64,000 nt of DNA. Source: an uncultured Hyphomicrobiales bacterium (GTDB lineage Bacteria > Pseudomonadota > Alphaproteobacteria > Rhizobiales > Beijerinckiaceae). Made by a program: the position numbers and the translations under genes. This document shows positions 55,362 to 64,000 of this stretch, one piece after another. The stretch is taken from NCBI GenBank assembly GCA_903851305.1, contig CAINNX010000079.1, positions 1-64,000 of the forward strand, written 5' to 3'. The notes beneath the pieces are model-generated. The model was not told where the DNA came from and did no database searches. It saw nothing but the letters and a program-made list of their open reading frames with translations. Every line of letters begins with the position of its first letter. Position 1 is the first letter of the stretch.

Positions 55362-56545
55362 GTCTCGACGAGACCGCTCGTATTGCCAGAAGCTTCCGAT
55401 GTTGAGGCCCCATGTGGCAAGGCCAAATATTCGGTGGAGCGCATTTCAATGAGACGCGAAGCGGTGCGCTCGAACTGGAAGGCCTCATGCCCTTTCTTGC
55501 CCAGATAAAGCGCCGTCGGCTCAGCGGCAGCTGATGCGACAAGTTTCACATGCTTGTCGTAGAGCGCATCAATCAGATTGATAAAGCGCTTGGCCTCATT
55601 TCGGTTCGACTCATCCATCACTGGGATATCGTCGATGATGAGCGTGTGAAACTCACGCGCGATTTCCAGATAGTCCGTCGCGCCCAAAGGCAACTCACAA
55701 AGATCGGCAAAGCAGAAACGGGCAATGCCAGAGGCGCGTTCTGGCACATTGACCTTGCGTCCCAATACTTCAACCACGCCTGGGCGACCGCGCTCAACAC
55801 CTGTCAGTGTCTTGAACGCACGGTCCAATGCGCGCTTGGCCTGTGCATCATTGGGCACATGATAAACGGGCTCATGCGACAGTTTCTCAAGCCGGAAGTC
55901 CGTGCGTGATACAAGCTCGATGACATCCATCCGCTCTTCCAGCAGATGGATGAAGGGGACGAAGAGCGCGCGATTGAGGCCGTTCTCATAAAGCCGATCT
56001 GGCACGACATTGGATGTCGCCACCACCACAACACCCAATTCGAACAGAACCGTGAATAGGCGGCCCAAAATCATCGCATCAGCAATATCGGTGACGGCAA
56101 ATTCATCAAAACACAGCAGCGCAGATTTTTTGGCAAGATCGCGGGCCACCGGCGCGATGGGGTCTTCACCCTTCACTTTGCCGGCTTTCAAATTCTGCCG
56201 GTATGCGTGAATGCGCGCATGCACGTCGGCCATGAAGCCGTGGAAATGAATGCGTCGCTTGCGCGACAGCGGGACCGGCACAGCGTCGAAGAAGAGATCC
56301 ATGATCATCGTCTTGCCGCGCCCGACTTGGCCCCAAATGTAGAGACCTTTTATCGGCGGGGCTTTCTTGCCGCCGAACATCCGCTTCAGCGCGCCCTCTT
56401 TTCCCGGCAGTTTATAATCATGCAGGCGATTGGCGAGCGAGGCCAGCTGTTCCAATGCCTCTTCCTGCGCCTCATCGCGCTCCAGCGAGCCCGATGCAAC
56501 GAGATCATAATAGAGGTCAAGGACGGAGGGTGCGGACAAGAGCAA
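55358..56545 (-). CDS. zapE: Cell division protein ZapE (AFG1-family ATPase)
   Basis: GLYIWGQVGRGKTMIMDLFFDAVP, RRIHFHGFMADVHARIHAYR, LLCFDEFAVTDIADAMILGRLF. Confidence 0.95.
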   Translation of the reverse strand: MLLSAPSVLDLYYDLVASGSLERDEAQEEALEQLASLANRLHDYKLPGKEGALKRMFGGKKAPPIKGLYIWGQVGRGKTMIMDLFFDAVPVPLSRKRRIHFHGFMADVHARIHAYRQNLKAGKVKGEDPIAPVARDLAKKSALLCFDEFAVTDIADAMILGRLFTVLFELGVVVVATSNVVPDRLYENGLNRALFVPFIHLLEERMDVIELVSRTDFRLEKLSHEPVYHVPNDAQAKRALDRAFKTLTGVERGRPGVVEVLGRKVNVPERASGIARFCFADLCELPLGATDYLEIAREFHTLIIDDIPVMDESNRNEAKRFINLIDALYDKHVKLVASAAAEPTALYLGKKGHEAFQFERTASRLIEMRSTEYLALPHGASTSEASGNTSGLVET

Positions 56546-56564
56546 TGTTCCCGTTGGATCAGCT

Positions 56565-56605
56565 CAAAAAAAGAGCCGGCAGTTTTTAAAGCTGCCGGCT
56601 CTTTT
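56565..56605 (-). terminator. Rho-independent terminator after sdhB
   Basis: AGAGCCGGCAG-loop-CTGCCGGCTCT with an A-run (T-run on the minus strand) next to it. Confidence 0.88.
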
Positions 56606-56624
56606 GCATTTCATTCACATGCAA

Positions 56625-57404
56625 TCAGCTCTGGCGAGAAATCATCATGTTCTTGATTTCAGCAATTGCCTTGGCGGGGTTGAGACCCTTCGGGCATGCC
56701 TTGGCGCAATTCATGATCGTGTGGCAGCGATAAAGACGGAAGGGATCTTCCAGATTATCGAGACGCGCACCGGTCGCTTCATCGCGCGAGTCGATCAGCC
56801 AACGATAGGCTTGCAGCAGAGCGGCGGGGCCAAGATAGCGGTCGCCGTTCCACCAATAGCTCGGGCACGAGGTCGAGCAGCAAGCGCACAAAATGCACTC
56901 GTAAAGACCATCGAGCTTATAGCGATCTTCTGGTGACTGCTTCCATTCGGCTTCAGGCTGGGGCGTATCCGTCTGCAGCCAGGGCTCAATCGATGCGTGC
57001 TGCGCATAGAAGCGCGTCAGATCGGGCACGAGATCCTTCACCACCGGCATATGCGGCAGCGGATAAATCTTCACCGCACCAGAAATGTCTTTCAGGTCTT
57101 TCGTGCAGGCCAGCGTGTTCGTGCCATCGATATTCATCGCGCAAGAACCGCAAATGCCTTCGCGACACGAGCGACGGAAGGTCAGCGTCGGATCAATCTT
57201 GTTCTTGATGTAGAGGACCGCGTCCAGAACCATCGGGCCGCAATCATCCATATCGACATAATAGGTGTCGATGCGCGGATTGGCATCATCGTCAGGATTC
57301 CAACGATAGATGCGGAATTCACGCAAATTGGTCGCGCCCTGGGGCTTAGGCCAAGTCTTGCCGACAGTCGGCTGTGAATTCTTCGGAAGAGCCAGTTCAA
57401 CCAT
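56625..57404 (-). CDS. sdhB: Succinate dehydrogenase iron-sulfur subunit
   Basis: [24 protein letters not shown]...[26 protein letters not shown]...[17 protein letters not shown]...[21 protein letters not shown]. Confidence 0.97.
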   Translation of the reverse strand: MVELALPKNSQPTVGKTWPKPQGATNLREFRIYRWNPDDDANPRIDTYYVDMDDCGPMVLDAVLYIKNKIDPTLTFRRSCREGICGSCAMNIDGTNTLACTKDLKDISGAVKIYPLPHMPVVKDLVPDLTRFYAQHASIEPWLQTDTPQPEAEWKQSPEDRYKLDGLYECILCACCSTSCPSYWWNGDRYLGPAALLQAYRWLIDSRDEATGARLDNLEDPFRLYRCHTIMNCAKACPKGLNPAKAIAEIKNMMISRQS

Positions 57405-57435
57405 TGATTCTCTCTCGGTGGCTTTGAAGACGCGC

Positions 57436-59250
57436 TTAGTAAACGCGAGCCTTCGGCTCAATGTAGGGAACCTCGTTGCTCATCGTATAGGTGTGCACGG
57501 GGCGATAATCGATGTCGACCGTCTTCTTCTCGTTGTCGAGGAAGGAGAGCGTGTGCTTCATCCAGGTCTTGTCATCACGGTTCGGGAAATCCTCACGCGC
57601 ATGTGCGCCGCGGCTTTCCTGGCGATTCAGCGCCGAGTCCATGGTGACAACTGCCTGCACGAGCAGATTGTCGAATTCGAGTGTTTCAAGAAGGTCGGAG
57701 TTCCACACCAGCGAACGATCGGTGATGCCGATATCCGGCAAGCCGCTCCACACGTCGTGGATGAGCTTTGAACCTTCTTCGAGAATTTCGCCGGTGCGGA
57801 ACACCGCGCAATTGCTCTGCATCGTGCGCTGCATCTTGTCACGCAGCACAGCGGTCGGCGTGCCGCCCTTGGCGTTGCGATAATGATCGAGGCGCGAGAG
57901 CGACAGATCCGCCGAGTCTTTCGGCAGTTCCGGCTGCTTCTCGCCAGCCTTGACGATTTCGGCAGCGCGCAGACCAGCCGCACGACCAAACACAACCAGA
58001 TCGATCAGCGAGTTCGAGCCCAAACGGTTGGCGCCATGGATCGACACGCAAGCCGCTTCGCCCAGCGCCATCAGGCCCGGCACAACCGTATCCGGATCGC
58101 CGTTCTTCATTGTGAGAACTTCGCCGTGATAGTTCGTCGGGATGCCGCCCATGTTGTAGTGGACGGTCGGAATGACCGGGATCGGCTCCTTGGTCACATC
58201 GACGCCGGCAAAAATGCGCGCGCTTTCCGAAATGCCCGGGAGACGCTCATGCAACATGGCCGGATCAAGATGATCAAGATGCAGGAAGATGTGGTCGTTG
58301 TTCTTGCCAACGCCGCGACCTTCGCGAATTTCAATCGTCATAGCGCGCGAAACAACGTCACGCGAAGCCAGATCCTTGGCGGAGGGTGCATAGCGTTCCA
58401 TGAAGCGTTCGCCATTGGCATTGGTGACATAGCCACCTTCGCCGCGCGCACCTTCTGTGATCAGGCAGCCTGAGCCGTAAATGCCTGTCGGATGGAATTG
58501 GACGAATTCCATATCCTGCAACGGCAGACCCGCACGCAGAACCATGGCATTGCCGTCACCCGTGCAGGTGTGGGCTGATGTCGCCGAGAAATAGGCGCGG
58601 CCATAACCACCGGTGGCGAGAATAACCTGCTGGGCGCGGAAACGATGGATCGAACCATCGTCCATCTTCATGCAGACCACACCACGGCAACGACCCTCCT
58701 GATCCATGATCAGATCGATCGCAAAATATTCGATGAAGAATTCGGTCTTGTTGGCGAGCGCCTGACCATAGAGCGTATGCAGGATGGCGTGACCGGTGCG
58801 GTCAGCCGCCGCACAAGTGCGCAACGCCTGACCTTCACCGTAGTTGGTGGTCATGCCACCGAACGGGCGCTGATAAATCTTGCCTTCTTCTGTGCGCGAG
58901 AAAGGCACGCCCCAATGTTCGAGCTCGTAAACAGCGGCAGGTGCGTTACGGCACAGATATTCAATCGCGTCTTGGTCGCCGAGCCAGTCGGAACCTTTCA
59001 CGGTATCATACATGTGCCAGCGCCAATCGTCCGGACCCATATTGCCGAGCGCCGCGGAAATACCGCCCTGCGCCGCAACCGTGTGCGAACGCGTGGGGAA
59101 GACTTTTGAAATGCAAGCGGTGCGCAGACCAGCCTGCGAGCAGCCGACGGTGGCGCGCAAACCAGCGCCGCCAGCGCCAACAACAACCACGTCGAACGTG
59201 TGGTCCGTGATCGCGTAAGCGGGACCTGCGTTGCCGTTTGATGATGCCAT
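57436..59250 (-). CDS. sdhA: Succinate dehydrogenase flavoprotein subunit
   Basis: [78 protein letters not shown]. Start refined to MASSNGNAG. Confidence 0.98.
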   Translation of the reverse strand: MASSNGNAGPAYAITDHTFDVVVVGAGGAGLRATVGCSQAGLRTACISKVFPTRSHTVAAQGGISAALGNMGPDDWRWHMYDTVKGSDWLGDQDAIEYLCRNAPAAVYELEHWGVPFSRTEEGKIYQRPFGGMTTNYGEGQALRTCAAADRTGHAILHTLYGQALANKTEFFIEYFAIDLIMDQEGRCRGVVCMKMDDGSIHRFRAQQVILATGGYGRAYFSATSAHTCTGDGNAMVLRAGLPLQDMEFVQFHPTGIYGSGCLITEGARGEGGYVTNANGERFMERYAPSAKDLASRDVVSRAMTIEIREGRGVGKNNDHIFLHLDHLDPAMLHERLPGISESARIFAGVDVTKEPIPVIPTVHYNMGGIPTNYHGEVLTMKNGDPDTVVPGLMALGEAACVSIHGANRLGSNSLIDLVVFGRAAGLRAAEIVKAGEKQPELPKDSADLSLSRLDHYRNAKGGTPTAVLRDKMQRTMQSNCAVFRTGEILEEGSKLIHDVWSGLPDIGITDRSLVWNSDLLETLEFDNLLVQAVVTMDSALNRQESRGAHAREDFPNRDDKTWMKHTLSFLDNEKKTVDIDYRPVHTYTMSNEVPYIEPKARVY

Positions 59251-59284
59251 TTCCATGGACCTTTCGAAGAAAAGCTCGAAGATG

Positions 59285-59677
59285 TCAGACAAAGCTCAGG
59301 CGCAGCACTGCGTAAACGCAGGCTAAGCCAACAGCAAACGAAAAGAAAATATTCAGTGCAAGCGAGAACGTCTTAGTGCCTTCGCTATGCACATAGTCCT
59401 CGATGATCGTCTGCATGCCGAGCATCATGTGATAGATGCTCGTCAGAATGAAGAGCAGCATGATGATGGAAGCATGCGGCGCGCCGAGCGCGGCCCGCAC
59501 TGTGTTGTAATCCTTACCGACGAGCGACAAGACGATCCACACAAAGGCAATCGTCAGCGGCACCAGCGCAAAGGATGTCAGGCGCATATGCCAAGCGTGA
59601 TGGGTGCCAGCTTTAGCTGAACCCAGGTGACGAACTTGGCGGACCGTGGTGCGCATGGAGTTTGGATTATTGGACAT
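59285..59677 (-). CDS. sdhD: Succinate dehydrogenase membrane anchor subunit
   Basis: [39 protein letters not shown]...[20 protein letters not shown]. Confidence 0.93.
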   Translation of the reverse strand: MSNNPNSMRTTVRQVRHLGSAKAGTHHAWHMRLTSFALVPLTIAFVWIVLSLVGKDYNTVRAALGAPHASIIMLLFILTSIYHMMLGMQTIIEDYVHSEGTKTFSLALNIFFSFAVGLACVYAVLRLSFV

Positions 59678-59689
59678 GTTTCCTCTCCC

Positions 59690-60103
59690 TCAGCGCGCGG
59701 CGTAGGCCAGAACCCAGACGAGGATGGTGAGGACCAAGCCCCCGACCAGCGTCGCCTGCGCGAGATATTCGCGCTGGGGATGTTCCATGCCGCGTCCCGT
59801 GTCCTGAATGAAGTGGCGAAGGCCACCCATCAGATGATGAAACAGCGACCAAGTGAAGCCGAGCAGGATGATGCGCCCAAATATAGACGTCAGCAGATCC
59901 GACACGGTGGCAAAAGCCCGTGCATCGGTTGCGGCAGCAATCAGCCAAGCGGCCAAAAGCAGCGTGCCTGCATACAGCGCCATGCCGGTGATGCGATGCA
60001 TGATCGACATCATCATCGTCAGCATAGGACGATAGATCTGCAGATGGGGAGACAAGGGCCGTCTCGCCTCGGGCGAGACAGTGCGGGATTTGGCCTCGGC
60101 CAT
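59690..60103 (-). CDS. sdhC: Succinate dehydrogenase cytochrome b556 subunit
   Basis: RRPLSPHLQIYRPMLTMMMSIMHRITGMALYAG...SLFHHLMGGLRHFIQDTGRGM; start at 60103. Confidence 0.95.
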   Translation of the reverse strand: MAEAKSRTVSPEARRPLSPHLQIYRPMLTMMMSIMHRITGMALYAGTLLLAAWLIAAATDARAFATVSDLLTSIFGRIILLGFTWSLFHHLMGGLRHFIQDTGRGMEHPQREYLAQATLVGGLVLTILVWVLAYAAR

Positions 60104-60191
60104 TGATTTGCCCTCTTTTTTAGTTGTCGAACGGTTCACTAATGGAAGAAGCGAAGCCGTGCAACGGTTGATGCGCGTCCTTCGACTAAGT

Positions 60192-60926
60192 TCAGGGTCC
60201 GCGAAGAGCGGCAACAAGTTGCATGGTATCGGGGGAATCCCATGCTGCAGCCCCGGACAGAATACCCAATTCGCATCCCTTGGCGTCGATCAAAATCGTT
60301 GTTGGTAGCCCCACAACTTTCCCTGCCCGCTTAAGGACCTGGAACACGTCAGCGGTGGGATCAGCGTAAAAAGTGAGGGATTTCACCCCGATTTCGGTGA
60401 GAAAGGCCTGACGGCGCTCCAATCGTGCCGTGTCGATATTCAGCGTGACTACCTCAAAATCGGACCCACCAGCCTTGGCCTGCAAGCGATCAAAGGCCGG
60501 CATTTCCTCCCGGCAGGGGACGCACCATGTCGCCCAAAGATTGAGCAAAATGGCTCGACCTTTCATTTCTGACAGCTGGCGTTTCTGGCCGTCTGGCCCC
60601 TCGAATGTCAGGTCCAGAGCGGGACGAGGCGTCTTGGCTGGGCTCAGAGCTGCCACCTCGCCCGTAGCACTGGCCGCCACAGCTGCGAGGCGCTCAGCCG
60701 AGGCCGCGCAGCTTTTTGCGCCTGAGGCGGCAGTTTCCTTGCCCGGAAGGCCGCTGATCCCGTATAGGACCGCCACGGATAGGGCTATAAAAGCCAGAAG
60801 CGCAAAGACCGCCGCCGGAGCCAAACTCCGAACCCGGCTTTTGCGCGGCTCGATGGTCTTTTCAGCGCTGTCAGGACCGGAAGTCATGCGGGCCGTCTTT
60901 TCTGTAAGGCGCGCCACAGGGGGCAC
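60192..60926 (-). CDS. tlpA: TlpA family thiol:disulfide oxidoreductase
   Basis: TM anchor; [23 protein letters not shown] (WCVPC), [13 protein letters not shown]. Confidence 0.9.
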   Translation of the reverse strand: MPPVARLTEKTARMTSGPDSAEKTIEPRKSRVRSLAPAAVFALLAFIALSVAVLYGISGLPGKETAASGAKSCAASAERLAAVAASATGEVAALSPAKTPRPALDLTFEGPDGQKRQLSEMKGRAILLNLWATWCVPCREEMPAFDRLQAKAGGSDFEVVTLNIDTARLERRQAFLTEIGVKSLTFYADPTADVFQVLKRAGKVVGLPTTILIDAKGCELGILSGAAAWDSPDTMQLVAALRGP

Positions 60927-60929
60927 GAG

Positions 60930-62330
60930 ATGAGCAACAAAATGTGGGGCGGCCGGTTTGCCAGCGGTCCCGACGCGATCATGGAGGAAATAAACGCCTC
61001 CATCGGTTTCGACTACAAGTTTGCTTCCCAGGACATCCGCGGCTCACTCGCCCATGTCGCCATGCTGGCTGAGCAAGGCATCATCGAGCGCGAAGCTGCA
61101 AGCGCGATCACCAAAGGTTTAGAGCAGGTTCGCAACGAAATCGAGGCGGGTACCTTCACCTTTTCGCGTGCCCTCGAAGACATCCATATGAATATTGAAT
61201 CGCGCTTGGCCGAAATTGTCGGCCCCGATGCAGGTCGCCTGCACACGGCGCGCTCACGCAATGATCAGGTCGCGCTCGATTTCCGCCTCTGGGTGCGCGA
61301 CACCATAGACACGCTGGATGAGCAGCTGCGCGAATTGCAAAAAGCGCTCGCAGAACGCGCGCTGGATCATGCGGGCTCGGTCATGCCGGGCTTCACGCAT
61401 TTGCAATCTGCCCAGCCTGTGACCTTCGGCCATCATCTCATGGCCTATGTTGAAATGCTCGGACGCGATCGCGGCCGTCTGGCGGATGCACGCAAGCGCC
61501 TCAACGAATGCCCCTTGGGTTCAGCCGCACTGGCGGGAACATCCTTCCCGATCAATCGCGAAATGACAGCAAAAGCCTTGGGCTTTGATCGGCCAACCGC
61601 CAATTCGCTCGACAGCGTGTCGGATCGCGACTTTGTGCTCGAAACTCTCTCTGCTGCAGCCATTTCTGCTGTTCACCTGTCACGCTTTGCAGAAGAAATT
61701 GTCCTCTGGTCAACGCCGCAGTTTGGCTTTGCCAATCTGTCGGACAAATTCACCACCGGCTCTTCGATCATGCCGCAGAAGCGCAATCCTGACGCGGCTG
61801 AACTGGTGCGTGGAAAATCAGGTCGTGTCATTGGCGCGCTCACAGGCTTGCTCATCGTGATGAAGGGTCTGCCGCTGGCCTATTCAAAGGACATGCAGGA
61901 AGACAAGGAAGGCACGTTTGACGCGTTGCAATCTCTGTCGCTTTGCGTCGCTGCCATGACAGGCATGGTGCGCGATCTGGTGCCTGATCTGAAAAAGATG
62001 AAATCAGCAGCCGGCAGCGGCTATGCGATTGCCACCGATCTTGCCGATTGGCTGGTGCGTGCGCTCAATATGCCGTTTCGGGATGCCCATCACGTCACGG
62101 GCCGCCTTGTCGCCATGGCGGCGGATCGCAAAATTGCACTAGAAAAGCTCTCGCTGGCCGATATGCAATCGGTCGACAAGCGTATCACTGCTGAAGTCCA
62201 TGATGTGCTGGGCGTCGATAAATCCGTGAAGAGCCGTGTCAGTTATGGCGGCACGGCTCCAGCCAATGTTCGTTCACAGGCGCGCGCCTGGCTGAAGAAA
62301 ATTGCCCGCGACGAGGTTGCGGGAAAATGA
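60930..62330 (+). CDS. argH: Argininosuccinate lyase
   Basis: [28 protein letters not shown]...TAGRSRNDQ-type [16 protein letters not shown]...[20 protein letters not shown]. Confidence 0.98.
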   Translation: MSNKMWGGRFASGPDAIMEEINASIGFDYKFASQDIRGSLAHVAMLAEQGIIEREAASAITKGLEQVRNEIEAGTFTFSRALEDIHMNIESRLAEIVGPDAGRLHTARSRNDQVALDFRLWVRDTIDTLDEQLRELQKALAERALDHAGSVMPGFTHLQSAQPVTFGHHLMAYVEMLGRDRGRLADARKRLNECPLGSAALAGTSFPINREMTAKALGFDRPTANSLDSVSDRDFVLETLSAAAISAVHLSRFAEEIVLWSTPQFGFANLSDKFTTGSSIMPQKRNPDAAELVRGKSGRVIGALTGLLIVMKGLPLAYSKDMQEDKEGTFDALQSLSLCVAAMTGMVRDLVPDLKKMKSAAGSGYAIATDLADWLVRALNMPFRDAHHVTGRLVAMAADRKIALEKLSLADMQSVDKRITAEVHDVLGVDKSVKSRVSYGGTAPANVRSQARAWLKKIARDEVAGK

Positions 62331-62414
62331 CTTTGGTATTCATGGCTGGTGAGTTCCCTCTCGCCAGCTTGAACCGATGCGCTATAGTGGCCCCGATACG
62401 AGGAGCTTGAAACC

Positions 62415-62654
62415 GTGATCTGCGTCACAAAGTCAAATAAAATCAAAGCTATTGGCTTGGTCGTTCTGGCTGGCTTGGCACTGGCAGGTTGCGGCCGACG
62501 CGGCGATCTCGAAGCCCCGCAAGGTTCGACGCCGCCAGCCGCCGGCGATGTGGCGCGTGAAACTGGCTCTGGCAGCCCTGTTGATGGAACAACCATCCGG
62601 CGCATGAAAGTTGTGCCGCCGCGCGATCCTTTCATTCTCGACAAAATTCTCTAA
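62415..62654 (+). CDS. Small lipoprotein, LptM/YifL-like
   Basis: Lipobox GLALAGCGRRGDLEAP (CGxxGxLxxP pattern), directly upstream of lysA. Confidence 0.8.
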   Translation: MICVTKSNKIKAIGLVVLAGLALAGCGRRGDLEAPQGSTPPAAGDVARETGSGSPVDGTTIRRMKVVPPRDPFILDKIL

Positions 62655-62661
62655 GGGGCCC

Positions 62662-63933
62662 ATGCGCCATTTTGAATATCGCAACGGCGTGCTGCATGCC
62701 GAAAATGTCGACCTGCGCACCATCGCAAAAGAAGTCGGCACGCCTTTCTATTGCTATTCGCGCGCCACGCTGACGCGTCATTATCAGGTCTTTGCCAAGG
62801 CTTTTGACGGGCTTGATGCCATGGTCTGCTTTGCAATGAAGGCCAATTCCAACCAAGCTGTGTTGAAGACCTTTGCTGCGCTTGGCGCGGGCATGGATGT
62901 GGTCTCGGAAGGCGAGTTACGCCGCGCCATAGCCGCGGGTGTTCCTGGTGAGCGGATCACCTTCTCGGGTGTTGGCAAAACACGTCGCGAGATTGAACTC
63001 GCTCTTGATGCCAAAATCTTCTGCTTCAATGTCGAATCTGAACCAGAGCTCGAGGCGATTTCTTCAATTGCCGCCGCGCGCGGCACGCGCGCGCATGTGT
63101 CTTTGCGCGTCAACCCGGATGTCGACGCCAAGACGCATGCAAAAATCTCGACCGGCAAATCCGAGAACAAATTCGGCATTCCGATTTCGCGCGCACGCGC
63201 TGTTTATGCCCATGCCGCAACACTTTCTGGCATTCAGGTCAGCGGTGTAGATATGCATATCGGCTCGCAGATCACCGACCTGCAGCCCTTTGATGATGCT
63301 TTCGCTCTGTTAGCTGATTTCGTGCAGCAGCTGCGCGCGGATGGTCACACCATTGATCATGTCGATCTGGGTGGCGGGCTTGGCATTCCCTATCGCGAGA
63401 CAGATGATCACTCGCACTATCACCCAGATCGCTATGCCGACATCGTGCGCCGCCATGCAGGCGCGCTGGGCTGCAAACTGGTGTTTGAGCCCGGCCGCCT
63501 GCTTGTTGGCAATGCCGGCATTCTTGTGTCGGAAGTCATTTATGTGAAGCAAGGTGATGGCAAGCAATTCGTCATCGTTGATGCGGCGATGAACGATCTC
63601 ATCCGTCCGACACTTTACGAAGCCCATCACGACATCTTGCCTATCCTTGAAACAAGGCCGAACGCGCCGAAGATCAAAGCCGATATTGTTGGCCCCGTCT
63701 GCGAAACTGGCGATTATCTGGCTCAAGCGCGCGACATGGTGGAGCCGCGCCCCGGTGATTTCATTGCCGTTATGTCGGCAGGCGCTTATGGCGCTGTGCA
63801 GGCGGGAACATACAATTCGCGTCTGCTTGTTCCCGAAGTCTTGGTTGATGGCGACCATTACGCAGTCATTCGCCCACGGGGCAGCTTTGACGACTTGATC
63901 GGGCTCGATCGCATCCCCGACTGGATCGGCTAA
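62662..63933 (+). CDS. lysA: Diaminopimelate decarboxylase
   Basis: MRHFEYRNGVLHAENVDLRTIAKEVGTPFYCYSRATLTRHYQVF...CFAMKANSNQAVLK...VDMHIGSQITDL...EPGRLLVGNAG. Confidence 0.97.
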   Translation: MRHFEYRNGVLHAENVDLRTIAKEVGTPFYCYSRATLTRHYQVFAKAFDGLDAMVCFAMKANSNQAVLKTFAALGAGMDVVSEGELRRAIAAGVPGERITFSGVGKTRREIELALDAKIFCFNVESEPELEAISSIAAARGTRAHVSLRVNPDVDAKTHAKISTGKSENKFGIPISRARAVYAHAATLSGIQVSGVDMHIGSQITDLQPFDDAFALLADFVQQLRADGHTIDHVDLGGGLGIPYRETDDHSHYHPDRYADIVRRHAGALGCKLVFEPGRLLVGNAGILVSEVIYVKQGDGKQFVIVDAAMNDLIRPTLYEAHHDILPILETRPNAPKIKADIVGPVCETGDYLAQARDMVEPRPGDFIAVMSAGAYGAVQAGTYNSRLLVPEVLVDGDHYAVIRPRGSFDDLIGLDRIPDWIG

Positions 63934-64000
63934 ATTCTATCCCTTACCTTTGGTAAGTTGATCGCCTGCGCAGTGGAAACCCCGCGCAGGCGTGCTAGCT

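Overview
This window is a gene-dense, high-GC chromosomal segment from an alphaproteobacterium, probably Hyphomicrobiales-like judging by gene content and order. It is mostly core housekeeping: partial atpA and atpH; mutT, EVE, gpsA, tsaD, hemC, hemD; priA; argJ; a parvulin-type PPIase; secA; an L,D-transpeptidase; accA, xerD, aroK-aroB; an NdvA-like ABC exporter; 3-oxoacid CoA-transferase A/B; a TctA-TctB permease; panD; tRNA-Ala(CGC); grxD and bolA; purL, purQ, purS, purC; DUF1476; xerC; a TCA block (mdh-sucCD-sucAB-lpd and sdhCDAB) with zapE and a TetR regulator; and argH, a small lipoprotein and lysA. I see no CRISPR array, prophage, transposase, toxin-antitoxin or recognisable defence island, and no clear multi-gene novel system. 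The best leads are: (1) a DUF1476 (F1-ATPase zeta inhibitor) gene with an in-frame TAA exactly where a Gln codon is expected, followed by intact family-like C-terminal coding; (2) seven TGC-N-GC dyads, two of them perfect palindromes, in the AT-rich region upstream of the TctA-TctB gene, which also has a possible overlapping uORF; (3) a single-ORF shikimate kinase/3-dehydroquinate synthase fusion; (4) strong hairpins at three junctions of the mdh-sucCD-sucAB-lpd cluster; (5) a 13-bp-arm AT-rich palindrome between mdh and the TetR gene; (6) a REP/MITE-like inverted repeat beside the EVE gene. All product calls come from reading the translated ORFs; no database search was run.
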